Source: Lophium mytilinum
Taxonomy: Eukaryota > Ascomycota > Dothideomycetes > Mytilinidiales > Mytilinidiaceae
Assembly (NCBI GenBank): GCA_010093605.1
Contig: MU004192.1
Coordinates: 1,758,584 to 1,822,583, forward strand
Direction of reading: 5' to 3'
Length of the DNA stretch: 64,000 nt
Below are positions 1 through 11,626 of the stretch, in pieces; the first letter of the stretch is position 1; each line of letters starts with the position of its first letter. The translations under genes and the position numbers were made by a program. Under the pieces are notes generated by a model. It searched no databases. It was not told the origin of the DNA and worked only from the letters and a program-made list of their open reading frames with translations.

Positions 1-1804
1 GACCTCTCCTACACAGCAAGATAGGTTTTTCACTTCGTCTCCCTATGCATGCATAGAGGGAAAACAGCGCTGCAACTATTTGCGACTAACGCCGAGTCTC
101 GGTGTAGTTTCCCGTCGCAAAGACATCAGCGACGTTCGTTTTCGGCTAATCTATCACGAAACACCAAGATCAGCGCTCTCAACCAATGGCGGCCGATCAT
201 CAACTATCGCGATCGGATCTGGTACCTATCATCGAACAACGAGAACCACTTAGCACCGCACTACGTGCCGATCCCGACGTTAGGCGCTAACTTCCCCAAA
301 TACCCATGAGCGGTCACTACCACACTACATAGCACATACTATTCACCCAATTACCTGATCACATTCGAGCCTGGACTTCATCTCCATGCACTCTTTCCAT
401 TCTTAGCCATGACAGGTGGTAGCGACGAGCTGCTAGACATGTCGCCACCGTCACGAGGATACCAAGTCGCTTACTCTCCACGACTTAGCATGACTTAGCA
501 AAACTACCGTTCGAGAACCCCGAGCGAGGATCGACCACCAGCGCGAAGTAGTGTTCGGATAGTGAATTTTGAAAATCGAACTACTATCCTTGCTGCAGTT
601 TAGTTGACTTTTGGATTTGCTTATCAACTCAATGGTGGGCGATTTTCGGATGCAGATGTAAGACGTTACCTGCCACCTACATACATCTACGGAAATTTCA
701 CCGGCATCTCCACTCCATCCTCTCTCTCCGCTGTTCCAACTTCGACCCCGGATGACCCCGGATATCAGCTCCCTTGATTCCGGGTGTCGTAAAACCTAGA
801 GGTAAGATGAAGTGCCACCTACGTATCTCACGCAAAATCACTCCGAAGATACTCCCATTGAGCACCGTCTTGATTGGATCACGATCTCGTGAATATTGTA
901 GCCGAACCACCGTAGTGTCGGAATGTTAGATGTAGGCACTTTGAAGTAGGACCGCCCATGCCGGCGTATCGTCTCGAGAAAATCAACTTTTCAGAGATGC
1001 CTATCAACTAATTTTCTTCTTGAATCTCGATCCTGTCATCAAGATTCTCCAGCACTCGAATATACTACAGTGCAAAACTAAGGTACCAAGTAGGTACCTG
1101 GTACGCAAGAACTACTATCCTTCTTTCTCAAGTTCTTTCAACCTCTATCTAGGTCTTGGGAGTCGCCACCATTTGTATCGACCTATCGATTTCCTGTTTT
1201 AGTAAGCTCCAGAAGGTCAGGTACTACCTACGTACCGTACCCTAGGTAGAACCCTGGATCTATCTAGGATTTCTGTCCGAGATACCTCCAGTATTCATTA
1301 TCTCGGATCTCGACCACCGACCCTCCGCATTCTCGGGCGTATTTACACCAGACCTGAAGTGCCACCTACGTACATGGCCCTGCGTGCTTTCCATTTATAC
1401 GCTTCGTACTTTCTGATCCATTTGCCCGAACACGAGAATCTCGATCGTGTATCTCGACCAATCTCCGGGGCGTACGACTTCAAGATATGAAGAACCTCCA
1501 TCATCTCACATACTAGACGAACTCATCCCCACCTTTACTCCGTGAACACTCCAACCGAAACCTTATCACGAGCCGCAACCTTGTCAATCAAACCCTAAAC
1601 CCCGACTCCCGACTCCCGACTGACCTACGCCAACCCGCCCGAGCCCGCCGAGCCTACTAAACCTAGCGTGATGTGCCGAGCCACCGACGGCACCTAGGCA
1701 CATTAGTTCTACGACTAAACTGCCGAAACCAGCATCATGCCGAAGGCGGCAAATGCCCCATTCCACGCATCGGCTACCGGTCTGCTCTCTGATCCCGTTC
1801 ACCT

Positions 1805-3150
1805 CGAAGGCATGCGTAACGGCAGTAAGGTACGTCGCAAATCGTCATTTTCAGATATTCACCGTCTCTATCGTAACCAGCGGCGACGCCAGCCCAGGAT
1901 TGCTAAGGCCAGGCGGCTCTAGGCTATGCATACAGTAGAGCTCAGAATTTCAACTGATTCGTTCACATGGGAGGTAGCACCGCTTTCATTTATGAAACTC
2001 TAGTTTCACTTTCCACGAAATCGCGTCCGCGTTCGCACTACAACTAATCGCGCTACACTAACGCGCTTCGACCACAACTCTTCACCTCAACAGAACCCAG
2101 ATAGAGAAGGTAGGAACAGCGCGTACGCACGCGGCCCAGCATTTTGCCCATCTCTCATCTCCCGTCTCCCGCTGCAATACGCGACGCCGCGAGCCCAGGA
2201 TTACTCAACCCCAGCAAGCTCTAGACGGGATCCCACAGGTATACCAAGTAGTCGGGATCTCATTCGAGTAATTTTACGGCACCGGCGTCCATCTTAACAA
2301 ACGCGGGCTGCAGTTCCCTTAGACACCATCCACAAGCCACCGCGACCATCTTTCCTTTTATATTAGTTGCAGGCACATACATCCTTAAGTTTTAGAGACT
2401 AATCCCCCGCTTCTCTTCCCGGCTTGCCTCCTCTTTCATCGCAACCTAGCCTGGGTGCCTTGGTACTATTCGACATGGCATCGATTTCCGAAAAAATGTC
2501 CTTCGACCTCTCTTTCATCACTGAAAGGCTACTAAATAATTAAGGGGTTTTAATATCGTCTCAGAGTATTTACCACTGTGCCAAAAACTAAACATCAGCT
2601 TCTTAGTCTATGGAGGGTGGTGTTAGCATGCATTTCAGTCACGTCAAAAACGATCGTCTAATACACAACTCCGAGCTTTTGACATGGTGTATTTCTTTCC
2701 CTTCTAAAGTCGTGGGGCGCTAGAAGGCTGCTATTACTAGCTCATATGAGGCGTAATGTACTTGTCACCACAGGGAACGTCGTCGAGATGAAGAACATGG
2801 CGGGCTGTCTAGCTAGCGCCCGTCCATATCGCATCTGTACTGCTCGTATCTCGGCGACACTTCTCGGTGATTCATATCGGCGGTACATCTCGGCGACACA
2901 TCTCTATCTCTTGTTACAACATCAAGCGCACCCATTGCAGCAGCAAGTACGTCGCGCATCGTCATTCCCAAGGACGAATCATTCTTCGTCGTAACCAGTT
3001 CCGCCGCGGAGGCTAGAACACTGTACCCAATCGGCGGCTGCATACAGGCTTAGCTTAGCATCTCCATCAATTCGTTCCCATAGTATGGCTTTCGCTATTA
3101 CTAGACCTCTATCTCCATACCATTTTATTCGCAATTACTTTCTCCACAAT
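1805..3150. repeat. Diverged direct repeats, three partial copies
   Basis: The stretch at about 1828-1880 (GTACGTCGCAAATCGTCATT ... TCGTAACCAG) reappears at about 2946-2997 as GTACGTCGCGCATCGTCATT ... TCGTAACCAG. Downstream similarity follows: a GATTCGTTCAC form near 1957 and an AATTCGTTCCC form near 3069. A third partial copy near 2180-2225 shares GCGACGCC, AGCCCAGGATT and GCTCTAG with 1883-1921. The copies differ by many substitutions, so this is an old, decayed repeat. No terminal structure or target duplication was seen. Confidence 0.45.
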
Positions 3151-3867
3151 TGTACTAATCGCACTCTGGTTCCACCTCTCCACCTCTCGGTTCGCAACCT
3201 CAAGCGCACGCGTTCCGACCACGCGTATGTCGCCGTTTTCATTTCCCAGAAAACATCCCATTCGCCGTGCTGACGAGCTCCGCCGCCGCCATGCTCCGGA
3301 CAACCGTAGCATACCTCCGCCGCAACGCCCCGGCCCACCGAACCAAGCGGCTCCATCTCGGCTCCACTACTCCACCTCCCGCTCGCAGCCTCCCAGTGGT
3401 ACAGCGCTCAGCAGTCCGCGGAACTCATCATAGCTTCATAGGTCTGTATGTATCAAAAACCAATGCGCCAAGCCAAAATTTTCAAGACCCTGCAGACATT
3501 CCCATCTCCAATCCCACCTCTTCCGGATACCCGAACACTGTTCAAACATTCACGAAGTCTCCTGCATATCCGCCGTTTCCCCATCCCCATCCGGCCACAT
3601 CACGATAGGGGACCCGGCCTTCCCTCCGCCGCCCCTAAAAAAACCGTCGAGCACAGCAGCATGGGCATTGCCTTTCCCCATGTTTGCAAAAGCCCATCCC
3701 CCTCTCTAAACAGCATACACAATCACATCACACAAAACTCCGCACATTTCCCAAGTTTCAGGGGTTCAAGAGTTTCCATGATCCGCATTGAGCGAAAAGC
3801 CGCTTCTAGATGCTGCCCCGCCAAGATCGTATCCACCCACTGTGCCACGACCTAGTCACCTCATTAA

Positions 3868-3894
3868 GCACCCAACCCTAACCTAACCCTAATC
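3868..3894. repeat. Telomere-like interstitial tract
   Basis: The plus strand carries two perfect CCCTAA units, an interposed CCTAA and an AACC lead-in (CCCTAACCTAACCCTAA). This is the C-strand form of the fungal telomere repeat TTAGGG. It is very short, lies in gene-free DNA and is followed by C-rich sequence. It could be a telobox-type factor site or a relic of telomere healing. With so few units, chance cannot be excluded. Confidence 0.4.
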
Positions 3895-4160
3895 CCCCAT
3901 CCCGCCCCAAAGCATTACCCGCCCATCGCGATCGCCATCACGCCCGCGCATCGGGGATATCGGAAAGGCTGGAATCGGACGATCGGATATTAGCCGAGCG
4001 CCCCAAGTCACGTGATTGGGAGATTGTCGGGCCTACGGTGGCGGAGGCCTGCTCCCCTATCTGCTTTTTGTGTTGTCGAGCCTTGTCGTCATTTCTTCTT
4101 TTTCGCCGGTTTCTTAGGTTGTTGGTGCTTGGGGACTTGGGGATTTGGGGAATGGGGAGC

Positions 4161-6906
4161 TTAGCCTTCGGCTTCGAGGTCGTAGCTGTTGGATTTGTGC
4201 TTGGGCTCGAAGCGGAAGTTTGGGTGGGTGGGGCCGAGGAACATCTCGCTGTGCCATAGTGTTAGCGACTGGGTCTTCTTTTCGAAAATGAGAAATGGGA
4301 GGTCGCTTGAAGGGCATCTGTTGCTGCTCAGAGCATCGAGAGGCCCCAACGAATGAGAGAAATAGAGAGATCGGCTTACCTGATCTTGATCCAGTCCTTG
4401 TAGTTGTCGGAACTCATCAAGCTCTCCAGCTCATTCCGTCCCTTGAACGGCTGCGCGCGATCCTGGATGTTCGGCGGCAGGTGTTCCAGCATCGCCACGG
4501 GGACATAGCGACACGCGAAGCTCAGCCATTCGAGCAGGAACTTGCGTGTCGTGCCCACCCCGATCTCGTCAGAGCCCCAGTTCTGCAGCCCGTACTTGAC
4601 GAACTTCTCGACGTACGCGAGACGCTCCGTTGCGGTTTTGTCGAGGTACTGGCCTGTCTCGATTTCCTCGAAGATCCACGGCTTGATGAGGGCACCGCGC
4701 GCGACCATGACCGAGTCGACGCCCGCGTCTTGGAGATGCGTCTGGTAGTCGATGTGGGAGTAGCAGTCGCCGTTGCCAACGAAGTAGACCTTGCCGTTGT
4801 TGGGCTGGTGGCGGGCGTCAGCTTCTCCGGCCGTGTCAGTCTGGTCCCAGCGCTCTTTCTTGAGATTGTTGATCAGGGCGGAGCATTCGGCGATGTAGCT
4901 CCAGTCAGCGCTGCGGGTGTAGCGTTGCTGCTTGCTGCGGCCGTGGAGGGTGATGGCTGCCACGCCTGAGGTTCCTAGACCGGCGGCTTGGGTTTCGTAG
5001 CCCCCGAGCACGAGGCGCTTGATGAGTTTGTCGGCCGTCGGAGCTCGATCTTTGGTTCCCATGCGGATCTTGACAGTGATGGGCACTTCTTGGGAGATGG
5101 CGTTCATGCCTCGGAGGATGTTCTCAAGCTTGCCGGCACTGTCTAGAAGGGCTGATCCAGCACCATCGCGGCAAACGAGCTCGATGGGGCATCCACAGTT
5201 CAAGTCGATAGCGCGCAGACTGGGGCAGTGCGAGGTCAGGATCTCTGTGGTCTTGACAGCGAGCCAGGGCTTGTTAGCAGCGATTTGAGCGCCAAACTTG
5301 ATATCCTTAGAATTGTCGTAACCTTCGACGATGCCGTTGGCTGGAGAGTACTTGGGTGGTCGGATCTCTGACTCGTGCGCCTTCATCAGAGCCCATTCGC
5401 TTCGCTCTCCTTGGATCAGTGGCATGCCCATAGCCATCTCAGACCATGTGACCTGAGCACCGAGTTCAACGCAGAGGCGTCGAAACGGCAGGTTACCCTG
5501 GGTCGTGAGAGGTGCGAGGATGGGTGTCTCTGGTCCATAGTAGATGCGGCGCTTCTCGGATGGCAGAAATGGCGGCTCGATGTACTGGGCTCGGTTTTCT
5601 TCAATGGCCTGTTTCTTGGTAGAAGCCTCCTCAGAAGCTACTTTCTCGTTTGAAGAGGCCTCATCGTCTTCTTGTTTGGCGGAGGCTTGTTCAGTATCCT
5701 TCTCGGTGGAAGTATCCTCCAGAACCTCTATCGCGGATGAAGTATCCTCTCCCACGTCTTTTTCAGCAGACACGCCCTCCATAGCTTCAGAGGAGCCCTC
5801 TGCATCTTTCGCGTTAAAGGAGTCGCCGTTTTTAGAGGCCTCTTGCTTAGCAGAGACGTTGTCTGCCATAGCTTTTGTGAGGCCAATGTCCTCTTTGATT
5901 CCTTGCCTCTCATTATTCTTGCGGCCTTGATCCATAATTTTCATGGTCCAATCTAAGTAGGCGTCTGAGTTCGGAGTCTTCGTGATGCGTTTCGAGAGCT
6001 TGATCTTGGCATCCCTGGAAACAACGTTTACTACTCCTACCTCGTCCTCAGCTCCGGGCAGCTTATTTGCCTTCGCCATGCGCTCGGGATCTTCGGTAAG
6101 GATGAGTTCCTTCCTACCGTCATCTGTCTCATGCTCCTTGGAATGAGACCCGACGAAACGGCACTTCCATCCTACGGGACAGGTTCCTGTAGAGTCCCAA
6201 GTAGGGCATAGCCCATCGAGCACAGTAAGGTCTTCACGTTTGCCGTCCTTCAGATACTTCCGGAGATCATGCTCGAGCTTGCATTTGTCTCCAAACTGAC
6301 ATTCGTCTGGGGAGAACTCTGGCTTGGTGACACGTGAGTTGCAAAGTGGAAATTTGTCGCGAGAACTGCCGAAGTTACGATTGCTGTTCTGGCCCTTTTG
6401 CTTGTTCTTTTTGTCCCTGCCATTCTGACGATTGTCGGATCTGTTGGATCGATTGTTAGATCGATTGTCAGACCTATTGTCAGCGTGATAGCGGTTGCCA
6501 GAGGCCTCAGCAGCGTCATCGCGCTCGACACCACTCGAGCGTTCGCCTGCTGCACCGCCTGCTGGCGGGAGGAGGAATCTTAACTCGTGTTAGTGAAGTG
6601 ATCAGTAGTTGGCTTAGGGGCAGCTCACTGGGGTTTGATATGAGCTACACCCTTTCGCCGCTCTGGAGTAGGCCATTCAGTGAGCATGTCCATGGGTCCG
6701 TAGGGTACGAACCCCAGTTTCTGTCTCTTAGATGGCGATTGCTCGAATTCGGCGGTAGTCTCAGGAACGGAGTCACGTTCTGCCTTCTCCATCTTGGTGA
6801 CGGTCGAATCTCCGGGTAGGATAGACTGGACTGCCTGCTCGGTCGGGGCAGTTTCGGACGTCTTGCCCTTAGGCACAGTCTCCATTGACTGCACTTCGGG
6901 GTCCAT
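4161..6906 (-). CDS. DUS3: tRNA-dihydrouridine(47) synthase (NAD(P)+), Dus3
   Basis: Reduces uridine 47 in the variable loop of cytosolic tRNAs with an FMN cofactor. Exons read 6906-6629, 6578-4380 and 4248-4161, giving 854 aa. The 50-bp intron has donor GTGAGC. The 131-bp intron has donor GTAAGC and acceptor CACAG, and splicing restores the family C-terminus (SEMFLGP ... [14 protein letters not shown]). Two CCCH zinc fingers sit near residues 187 ([11 protein letters not shown]) and 216 ([16 protein letters not shown]), as in Dus3 proteins. An acidic, Ser/Glu/Lys-rich linker follows. The DUS barrel shows [18 protein letters not shown] and the NCGCP motif with the catalytic cysteine near 554. 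An Arg/Asp/Asn-rich stretch ([11 protein letters not shown]) precedes the first finger. The start is the first ATG of exon 1. It is divergent from the BAP31 gene. Identification is firm; only the intron borders are hand-placed. Confidence 0.93.
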
Positions 6907-7260
6907 GTTGACGAGGTGCAGTGTTGATGACCTTGGAGTGTGGTAACGAATTGAAACGAGTCAAAATACCTCCGTAAAAGTCACGCGCTAGACTAAAACG
7001 GCCTAGGGCGGTAAAGTAAATACGTCACCTTGGAGGCGGCGCCAACTCCTGCCTGAAGACAAGTTTCCTCGACAGCAACCACCACAACCCTTCTTCATTC
7101 CACTTCCCACAAACTCCATCTCCTCTCCAGAGTCTTCGCATTGTCCTCAGAGTGCCCCACCACTCTCTCAACTTCTCTACGAAACTCACCCATCTGTGTC
7201 AACAAACAGAGCCTAACCCCACCGCAACTCCAACCCGCGACCTGAGCCTATCCAGCAAAC
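6907..7260. promoter_or_regulatory. Shared divergent promoter, DUS3 / BAP31
   Basis: The 354 bp between the two start codons must hold both promoters. CT-rich leader sequence runs into the BAP31 ATG (many CCACAAC and CATCTCC-type tracts from 7070 on), typical of filamentous fungal 5' leaders. No clear TATA box is visible. Confidence 0.5.
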
Positions 7261-8137
7261 ATGACGCTCTACTACAGTCTTGTAAGCACTCAACTACAAC
7301 TCAATGCCTCTGAGGTTGATGGTCCTCACCACGCTGCGCTCCTCCAATGTTGCAATCAGCTTGCGGAGTCTCTCCCGCGAGCCTGATCTGTCAACATGCC
7401 CCACACGACCACAACACTATTCAAAATTCAAACAATGGAGATGCTAATTCGTGCTCCTTCTAGGTCTTCCTCCTCCTGGTGGCCGAGATGGTCATCTTCA
7501 TGGCACTCATCGTCCCTCTCCCGTTCACGTGGCGCCGCAAGCTCTTCACCTTCATCTCGGAGAGCCCTATTATAGCCAAGCTACAATATGGGATGAAGAT
7601 CACGTTCATCTTCATTCTCATCCTGTTCATTGATAGCGTCAACCGCGTCTATCGAGTCCAGATTGAGCTTGCGGCTGCACAAAAAAGCCAGAACACTGGC
7701 GGGTACGTACACTTGACCACACCACATTCATTGAAAAATAGGCTAATTTGCTGAGTCGGTACAGAGCTGCTGTTCTCGGTGGATCCGAGCGTATGGAAGT
7801 CCAAGCGCGCAAGTTCTACTCTCAGCGCAACATGTACCTTTGCGGCTTCACCCTCTTCCTATCCCTCATTCTCAACCGCACCTACGTCATGATCCTTGAT
7901 GTGCTCCGTCTCGAAGAGGAGGTCAAGACCATGAAGGGTGACCCAGCTACCAAGGGCGGCAAGAGCCTCAAGGACGCCGGAAATGTGGGCGAGGTCGCTA
8001 AGCTCAAGGAGCAACTTGCCGCGAAGGACCGAGATTTGGCGAACTTGAAGAAGCAGGTCGAGGGCGTGTCGGCGGAGTACAACCGCATGGGCGACCAAGT
8101 GTCTGGAAGCGACCCCATCCCCAAGAAGGACCGGTAG
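7261..8137 (+). CDS. BAP31/Yet-family ER membrane protein
   Basis: ER transmembrane protein of the B-cell-receptor-associated 31 family, which assists sorting of membrane cargo at the ER. Exons 7261-7281, 7464-7702 and 7765-8137 give 210 aa. The first exon codes only seven residues (MTLYYSL). Three hydrophobic segments are visible: near residues 6-24 (after MTLYYSLVFLLLVAEMV), one containing KITFIFILILFIDSVNRVY, and one containing MYLCGFTLFLSLILNRTY. A C-terminal coiled coil follows (LKEQLAAKDRDLANLKKQVE). The last four residues, KKDR, fit a KKxx ER-retrieval signal. Length is normal for fungal Yet proteins. Which yeast paralogue (Yet1/Yet2/Yet3) it matches cannot be said, so no symbol is given. 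Confidence 0.9.
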
Positions 8138-8691
8138 ATGCTTACCGCAAGGAGAGGGTGTGATATCCGCGGCAATTTTCGAGCGCTCGAATGATTGTGG
8201 TCACACCGCCGCCCACACCACCCCTCAACGTAAACGCTACTGGAACATTATACCGGTGGACGAGGGCACGTATACATTAGTATTGATATGACAGAGCATG
8301 GTTATGCCAGTCTGCGAAGCGTTCCCTTGGTCTTTAAAATTGGGCGTTGTATGCAACTGGGCTGTCTAAAGTAGCTGGTTTCGAGTCTGAATAATAGAGA
8401 GCATGTGACAATCCCTGAACTATCACGGACAGTGTCGCATCGCGAAAATGCGTACATACCTCAATGAACTGCCTCCAAACATGCTCCTACAATTTGCTGA
8501 TGTTGGACGACGCGTCGATTAATCATTGGACGATCCGTGAGAATGAATACATTTGCATTTCTCTGACTCGAGGAGCTTCAGCTCACTCTGCCTCATTCCC
8601 CTCCAAGGGCGTCAACAATCCCACCTGTGATCTGCGGATGTCAAGTTAGCTTGCGAAGCTCTTAGCAGCTCATTAGTACTTGTCACCAGCC
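8138..8691. other. Intergenic, 3' of BAP31 and 5' of amidase
   Basis: 554 bp without a supportable gene. It should hold the BAP31 terminator and the amidase promoter. No obvious repeat or TATA box was seen. Confidence 0.5.
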
Positions 8692-10646
8692 ATGTCCGAC
8701 TCTTCGGTGCCAGGATTCATCAACTATCCAACTCCCAGATCGCTTGAGGTTCCATACAAAGCTCCCCCGCCTTCCACCAACCCCGTCATCAGAGGCCTCC
8801 CACTATACTACGCCGCTTCATTGTACGCTCCCCATCTTCACTCTATCCAATTGAGCTAACTGTACCAGAGTCGCCGCATTACCATCCCTCCAGACCTACC
8901 TCTGGAACAATGCAGGCTTCTCCGTCCTCCGCGGGCTCAAAGAGCTCGAAGACGTCGAAAACCGCTACGATCCCACCGTAATCCCGCTCAAGCAGTCCTC
9001 CGATGAAGTTCCTCATACCTACACAAACCCTGAAAGCCTCCGAAGTTCACCCCAAGACGTACCATTCCGCTTCTACTCCGTCGCCGACTTCCATAATGCG
9101 TACAAGTCGGGCAAGCTCACGCCCACCGACGTCGTGGAATCGCTGCTTCCGCTGATACGGAGGGATGTGCAGGCGCCTACGAAGCACTCGACTGCGTTTC
9201 TCGAAACAAGGGTTGATCTTGTGACGAAAGCGGCTGAGGCGGCGACGAAGAGGTGGAAGGAAGGGAGGCCGTTGGGAGTGCTGGATGGAGTACCGGTAGC
9301 TATAAAGGATGAGATGGATTTGACGGGCTACAAGAGGTGTAATGGCACGCTGAGGGATTATACGAGTAAGAGGGCTGCGACGAGTTGGTGCGTGGTGAAG
9401 TTGGAGGAGGAGGGGGCGGTAGTATTGGGGAAGTTGAATATGCATGAGTTAGGGATGGGTAGGTTCTGATATCTTTTTCTCCGGTCGATATTGCGCCCAA
9501 ATCTTCGGGTCTAAGAGATTACACTATGGGGTCCGATTTGGGTGTTATTGTTCACGAAATTAACTGTTTCTAGACACCACCAACAACAACCCAAATCATG
9601 GCACGCCGTTGAATCCGTACAATGAGAACTACTACACCGGAGGCTCATCAGGAGGAGCCGCATACGCCGTCGGTGCTGGACTCATACCGTTCGCAATTGG
9701 AACAGACGGTGGAGGCTCCGTACGGATACCCTCAAGCTTCTGCGGTGTATACGGACTCAAGCCCTCACACGGGCGAGTTTCCTCCTGCCCTTCACCCTCA
9801 ATTGCAAACACGACAGTCGTCTTGGGTCCTTTGGCTAGTAACATGGCAGATCTCGAAGTCTCATATCAAGTCATAGCAAAACCTGATCCTGCCAATCCCT
9901 CCTCTTCTGCGTTCTCACCACCAAAAGCGCAGTCCAAGGAGCGCAAGAAGGTGCTAGGCATCTACAAAACTTGGTTCGACCGCGCAGAACCTCCAGTGCG
10001 CGCCGCCTGCCAAAAAGCACTCGACTACTTCACAAGCAAGCTCGGCTACGAAGTCGTAGATATCACCCTCCCCTTCATCCACGAAGGTCAGATCGCCCAT
10101 GCTATGACTATCCTTGCAGAATGTGCCGTTACTGTACCTGATGTTACGGGCCTTACAGCAGCGAATAAGGTCGTCATCACAATCGGTTCAAGGACACCAG
10201 CACCGGACTTCCTGCTCGCGCAGAAGTTGCGGACGGTCATTATGGAGCATCTCGCCCACCTCTTCCAAAAGCACCCTGGCCTCATCATCGTTACACCCAC
10301 GAGCCCAATGCCGGGCTGGCATATCTCCGGGGGCAAAGCGGACCTGAAGTACGGTTGCAGCGACGGAAATATGACCGTTAGGAACATGGAGTATGTATGG
10401 CTTGCTAATTTTACGGGGATTCCGTGCATTCAATTTCCCGTTGGGTACGTGGATCCCGTAGAAGGCACGGGCAAGATTCCCATCGGGCTCTCTGGGAATG
10501 GAGAGTGGGGCAGTGAAGATGCATTGATAGAGTTCGGGTATGACGGAGAGGCATGGTTGAATTCTGGGCTCGAGGGCGGGAGGAGGAAGCCGGAGACTTG
10601 GGTGGATGTGATGAACTTGAAGAAGGAGGAGACGTGGTGTAAGTGA
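8692..10646 (+). CDS. Amidase-signature family hydrolase (FAAH-like)
   Basis: Hydrolyses an amide bond through a Ser-cisSer-Lys triad. Exons 8692-8822, 8869-9458 and 9574-10646 give 597 aa. The catalytic Lys lies in PVAIKDE, and the Gly/Ser-rich signature [15 protein letters not shown] ... [13 protein letters not shown] carries the two serines. The 46-bp and 115-bp introns have GT/AG borders. Splicing yields [20 protein letters not shown], which matches the conserved stretch before the signature. Length is close to that of fungal fatty-acid-amide-hydrolase-like and general amidases. The N-terminus has no obvious signal peptide. The substrate cannot be inferred. There is no pathway partner nearby. 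Confidence 0.9.
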
Positions 10647-10904
10647 GGGCTGTGTGCATATTGGACTACCTCTTGACTGACTGGGTGCTCAGCAGGCAGG
10701 GCACCCCCGACAGTGGTGTCTAGTGGGCAAGTTGGAGCCGAGCTCTAATGAATCTGCGCGCCCAGACTTATGGATCATATTTTAACGCTCATTCTACCAA
10801 AAGTCACCCAACGCCACCTCCGCTGCGCACGCATTCCTCCTTGGCCTGTTTTGGCAAATCACGCGGAGTCACTTAGCCATCACAAGGCAATGTGTACTGA
10901 TTAT

Positions 10905-11140
10905 GGTCTATGTAGAAACTCCTCGTGTAGCAGAGTGCATCATTTTCCATGCATCGCGGTACTCTGCTGGAAGTATAGGATCAAATCGTGGCTAGGGCTA
11001 CATACAAATGACTGTAAAAGCACACTCTTGGTATGTGTAGAGACTCCCCGTGTTGCAGAACGTAACACAGTCCATGCCTCGCGGTATCCTGCTGGAGGGA
11101 TAGGATCAACAAGTGGCTGTGACTACGTCCGAATGACCGG
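10905..11140. repeat. Diverged tandem duplication, 125-bp period
   Basis: Copy 1 begins GGTCTATGTAGAAACTCCTC at 10905. Copy 2 begins GGTATGTGTAGAGACTCCCC at 11030. They stay alignable over about 110 bp: CATGCATCGCGGTA versus CATGCCTCGCGGTA, CTGCTGGAAGTATAGGATCAA versus CTGCTGGAGGGATAGGATCAA, and ACAAATGACTG versus CCGAATGACCG. Most differences are C/T or G/A transitions. No coding function was seen. Confidence 0.7.
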
Positions 11141-11235
11141 GAGGAACTCGGGCTTCATAGTAAACCTGAAGCAATGAGTATAAGCTCCGAGTCCTTATTA
11201 TTACCATTATGACTCCACGGCTTCTTGGGTCTCGC

Positions 11236-11243
11236 TATATAAA
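11236..11243 (+). promoter_or_regulatory. TATA-like box
   Basis: TATATAAA lies 390 bp upstream of the ATG at 11627 and about 100 bp upstream of the CT-rich repeated leader. It is the best core-promoter candidate for that gene, which implies a long 5' leader. Confidence 0.35.
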
Positions 11244-11339
11244 CACTAGAAGTAAGGAGGGTTTCTGTTTCTTTACCATACAACATTCTCAACAGAGTCT
11301 ACGAGAGAACAAGCATCCAACTTATCAACACCAATTACT

Positions 11340-11455
11340 TCGACACCTATCCCTTCAATACCTATTCCTTCGATATCTCTTCCTTTGATCTCTATCCCTT
11401 CGAGGCTTCGATATCTATCCCTGAGACACCTGTTCCTTCGATACCCCTTCCCATT
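11340..11455 (+). repeat. CT-rich imperfect repeats in a 5' leader
   Basis: A run of about 8-9 imperfect units of the form CCTTCGATACCTATC (for example CCCTTCAATACCTATT, CCTTCGATATCTCTTCC, CCTTCGATACCCCTTCC). It is pyrimidine-rich on the sense strand and lies between the TATA-like box and the ATG of the 11627 gene, so it is probably transcribed in the leader. Confidence 0.5.
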
Positions 11456-11626
11456 TCGCTACCAGGTACTCGCTGTTGGCTACTCGCTACTTGGTACCCA
11501 CCACTCGCCTAGCAATACATCAGGATAAACTTCCCGACTTCAACTCCACTGTAAGATGCCCACGTTCTTTCTAGTGATAATGCCAAAGTAACCCTCGAAG
11601 ACCAAGACCTCTGCTCAACCTCCAAG

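Larger units (their letters stand above)
1..4160. other. Gene-free region with degenerate repeats
   Basis: No coding gene can be supported here. The open frames are short, overlap one another on both strands and show no recognisable domain. A GTGCCACCTACGTA-like string recurs near 815 and 1357, with a related form near 671. Several KpnI-like GGTACC/GTACCT stretches lie between 1080 and 1260. Larger diverged direct repeats are present near 1.8-2.1 kb, 2.15-2.23 kb and 2.94-3.15 kb. The region downstream of DUS3 (3.9-4.16 kb) is ordinary intergenic DNA. Confidence 0.6.
10647..11626. other. Intergenic with repeat and CT-rich leader
   Basis: 980 bp containing a diverged 125-bp tandem duplication (separate entry), a TATATAAA element at 11236-11243 and a CT-rich leader built of imperfect repeats at 11340-11455 before the next gene. 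The open frame across the duplication (10770-11177) has no recognisable domain and is not called. Confidence 0.5.

Noticed and set aside
4295-4969. 224-aa open frame on the plus strand
   Set aside because: It is the antisense of DUS3 exons; low-complexity Val/Leu/Asp text and no domain.
6250-6555. 101-aa minus-strand frame beginning MQQANARV
   Set aside because: It is out of frame with DUS3 exon 2, whose frame carries the first CCCH finger and continues to the exon 1 junction.
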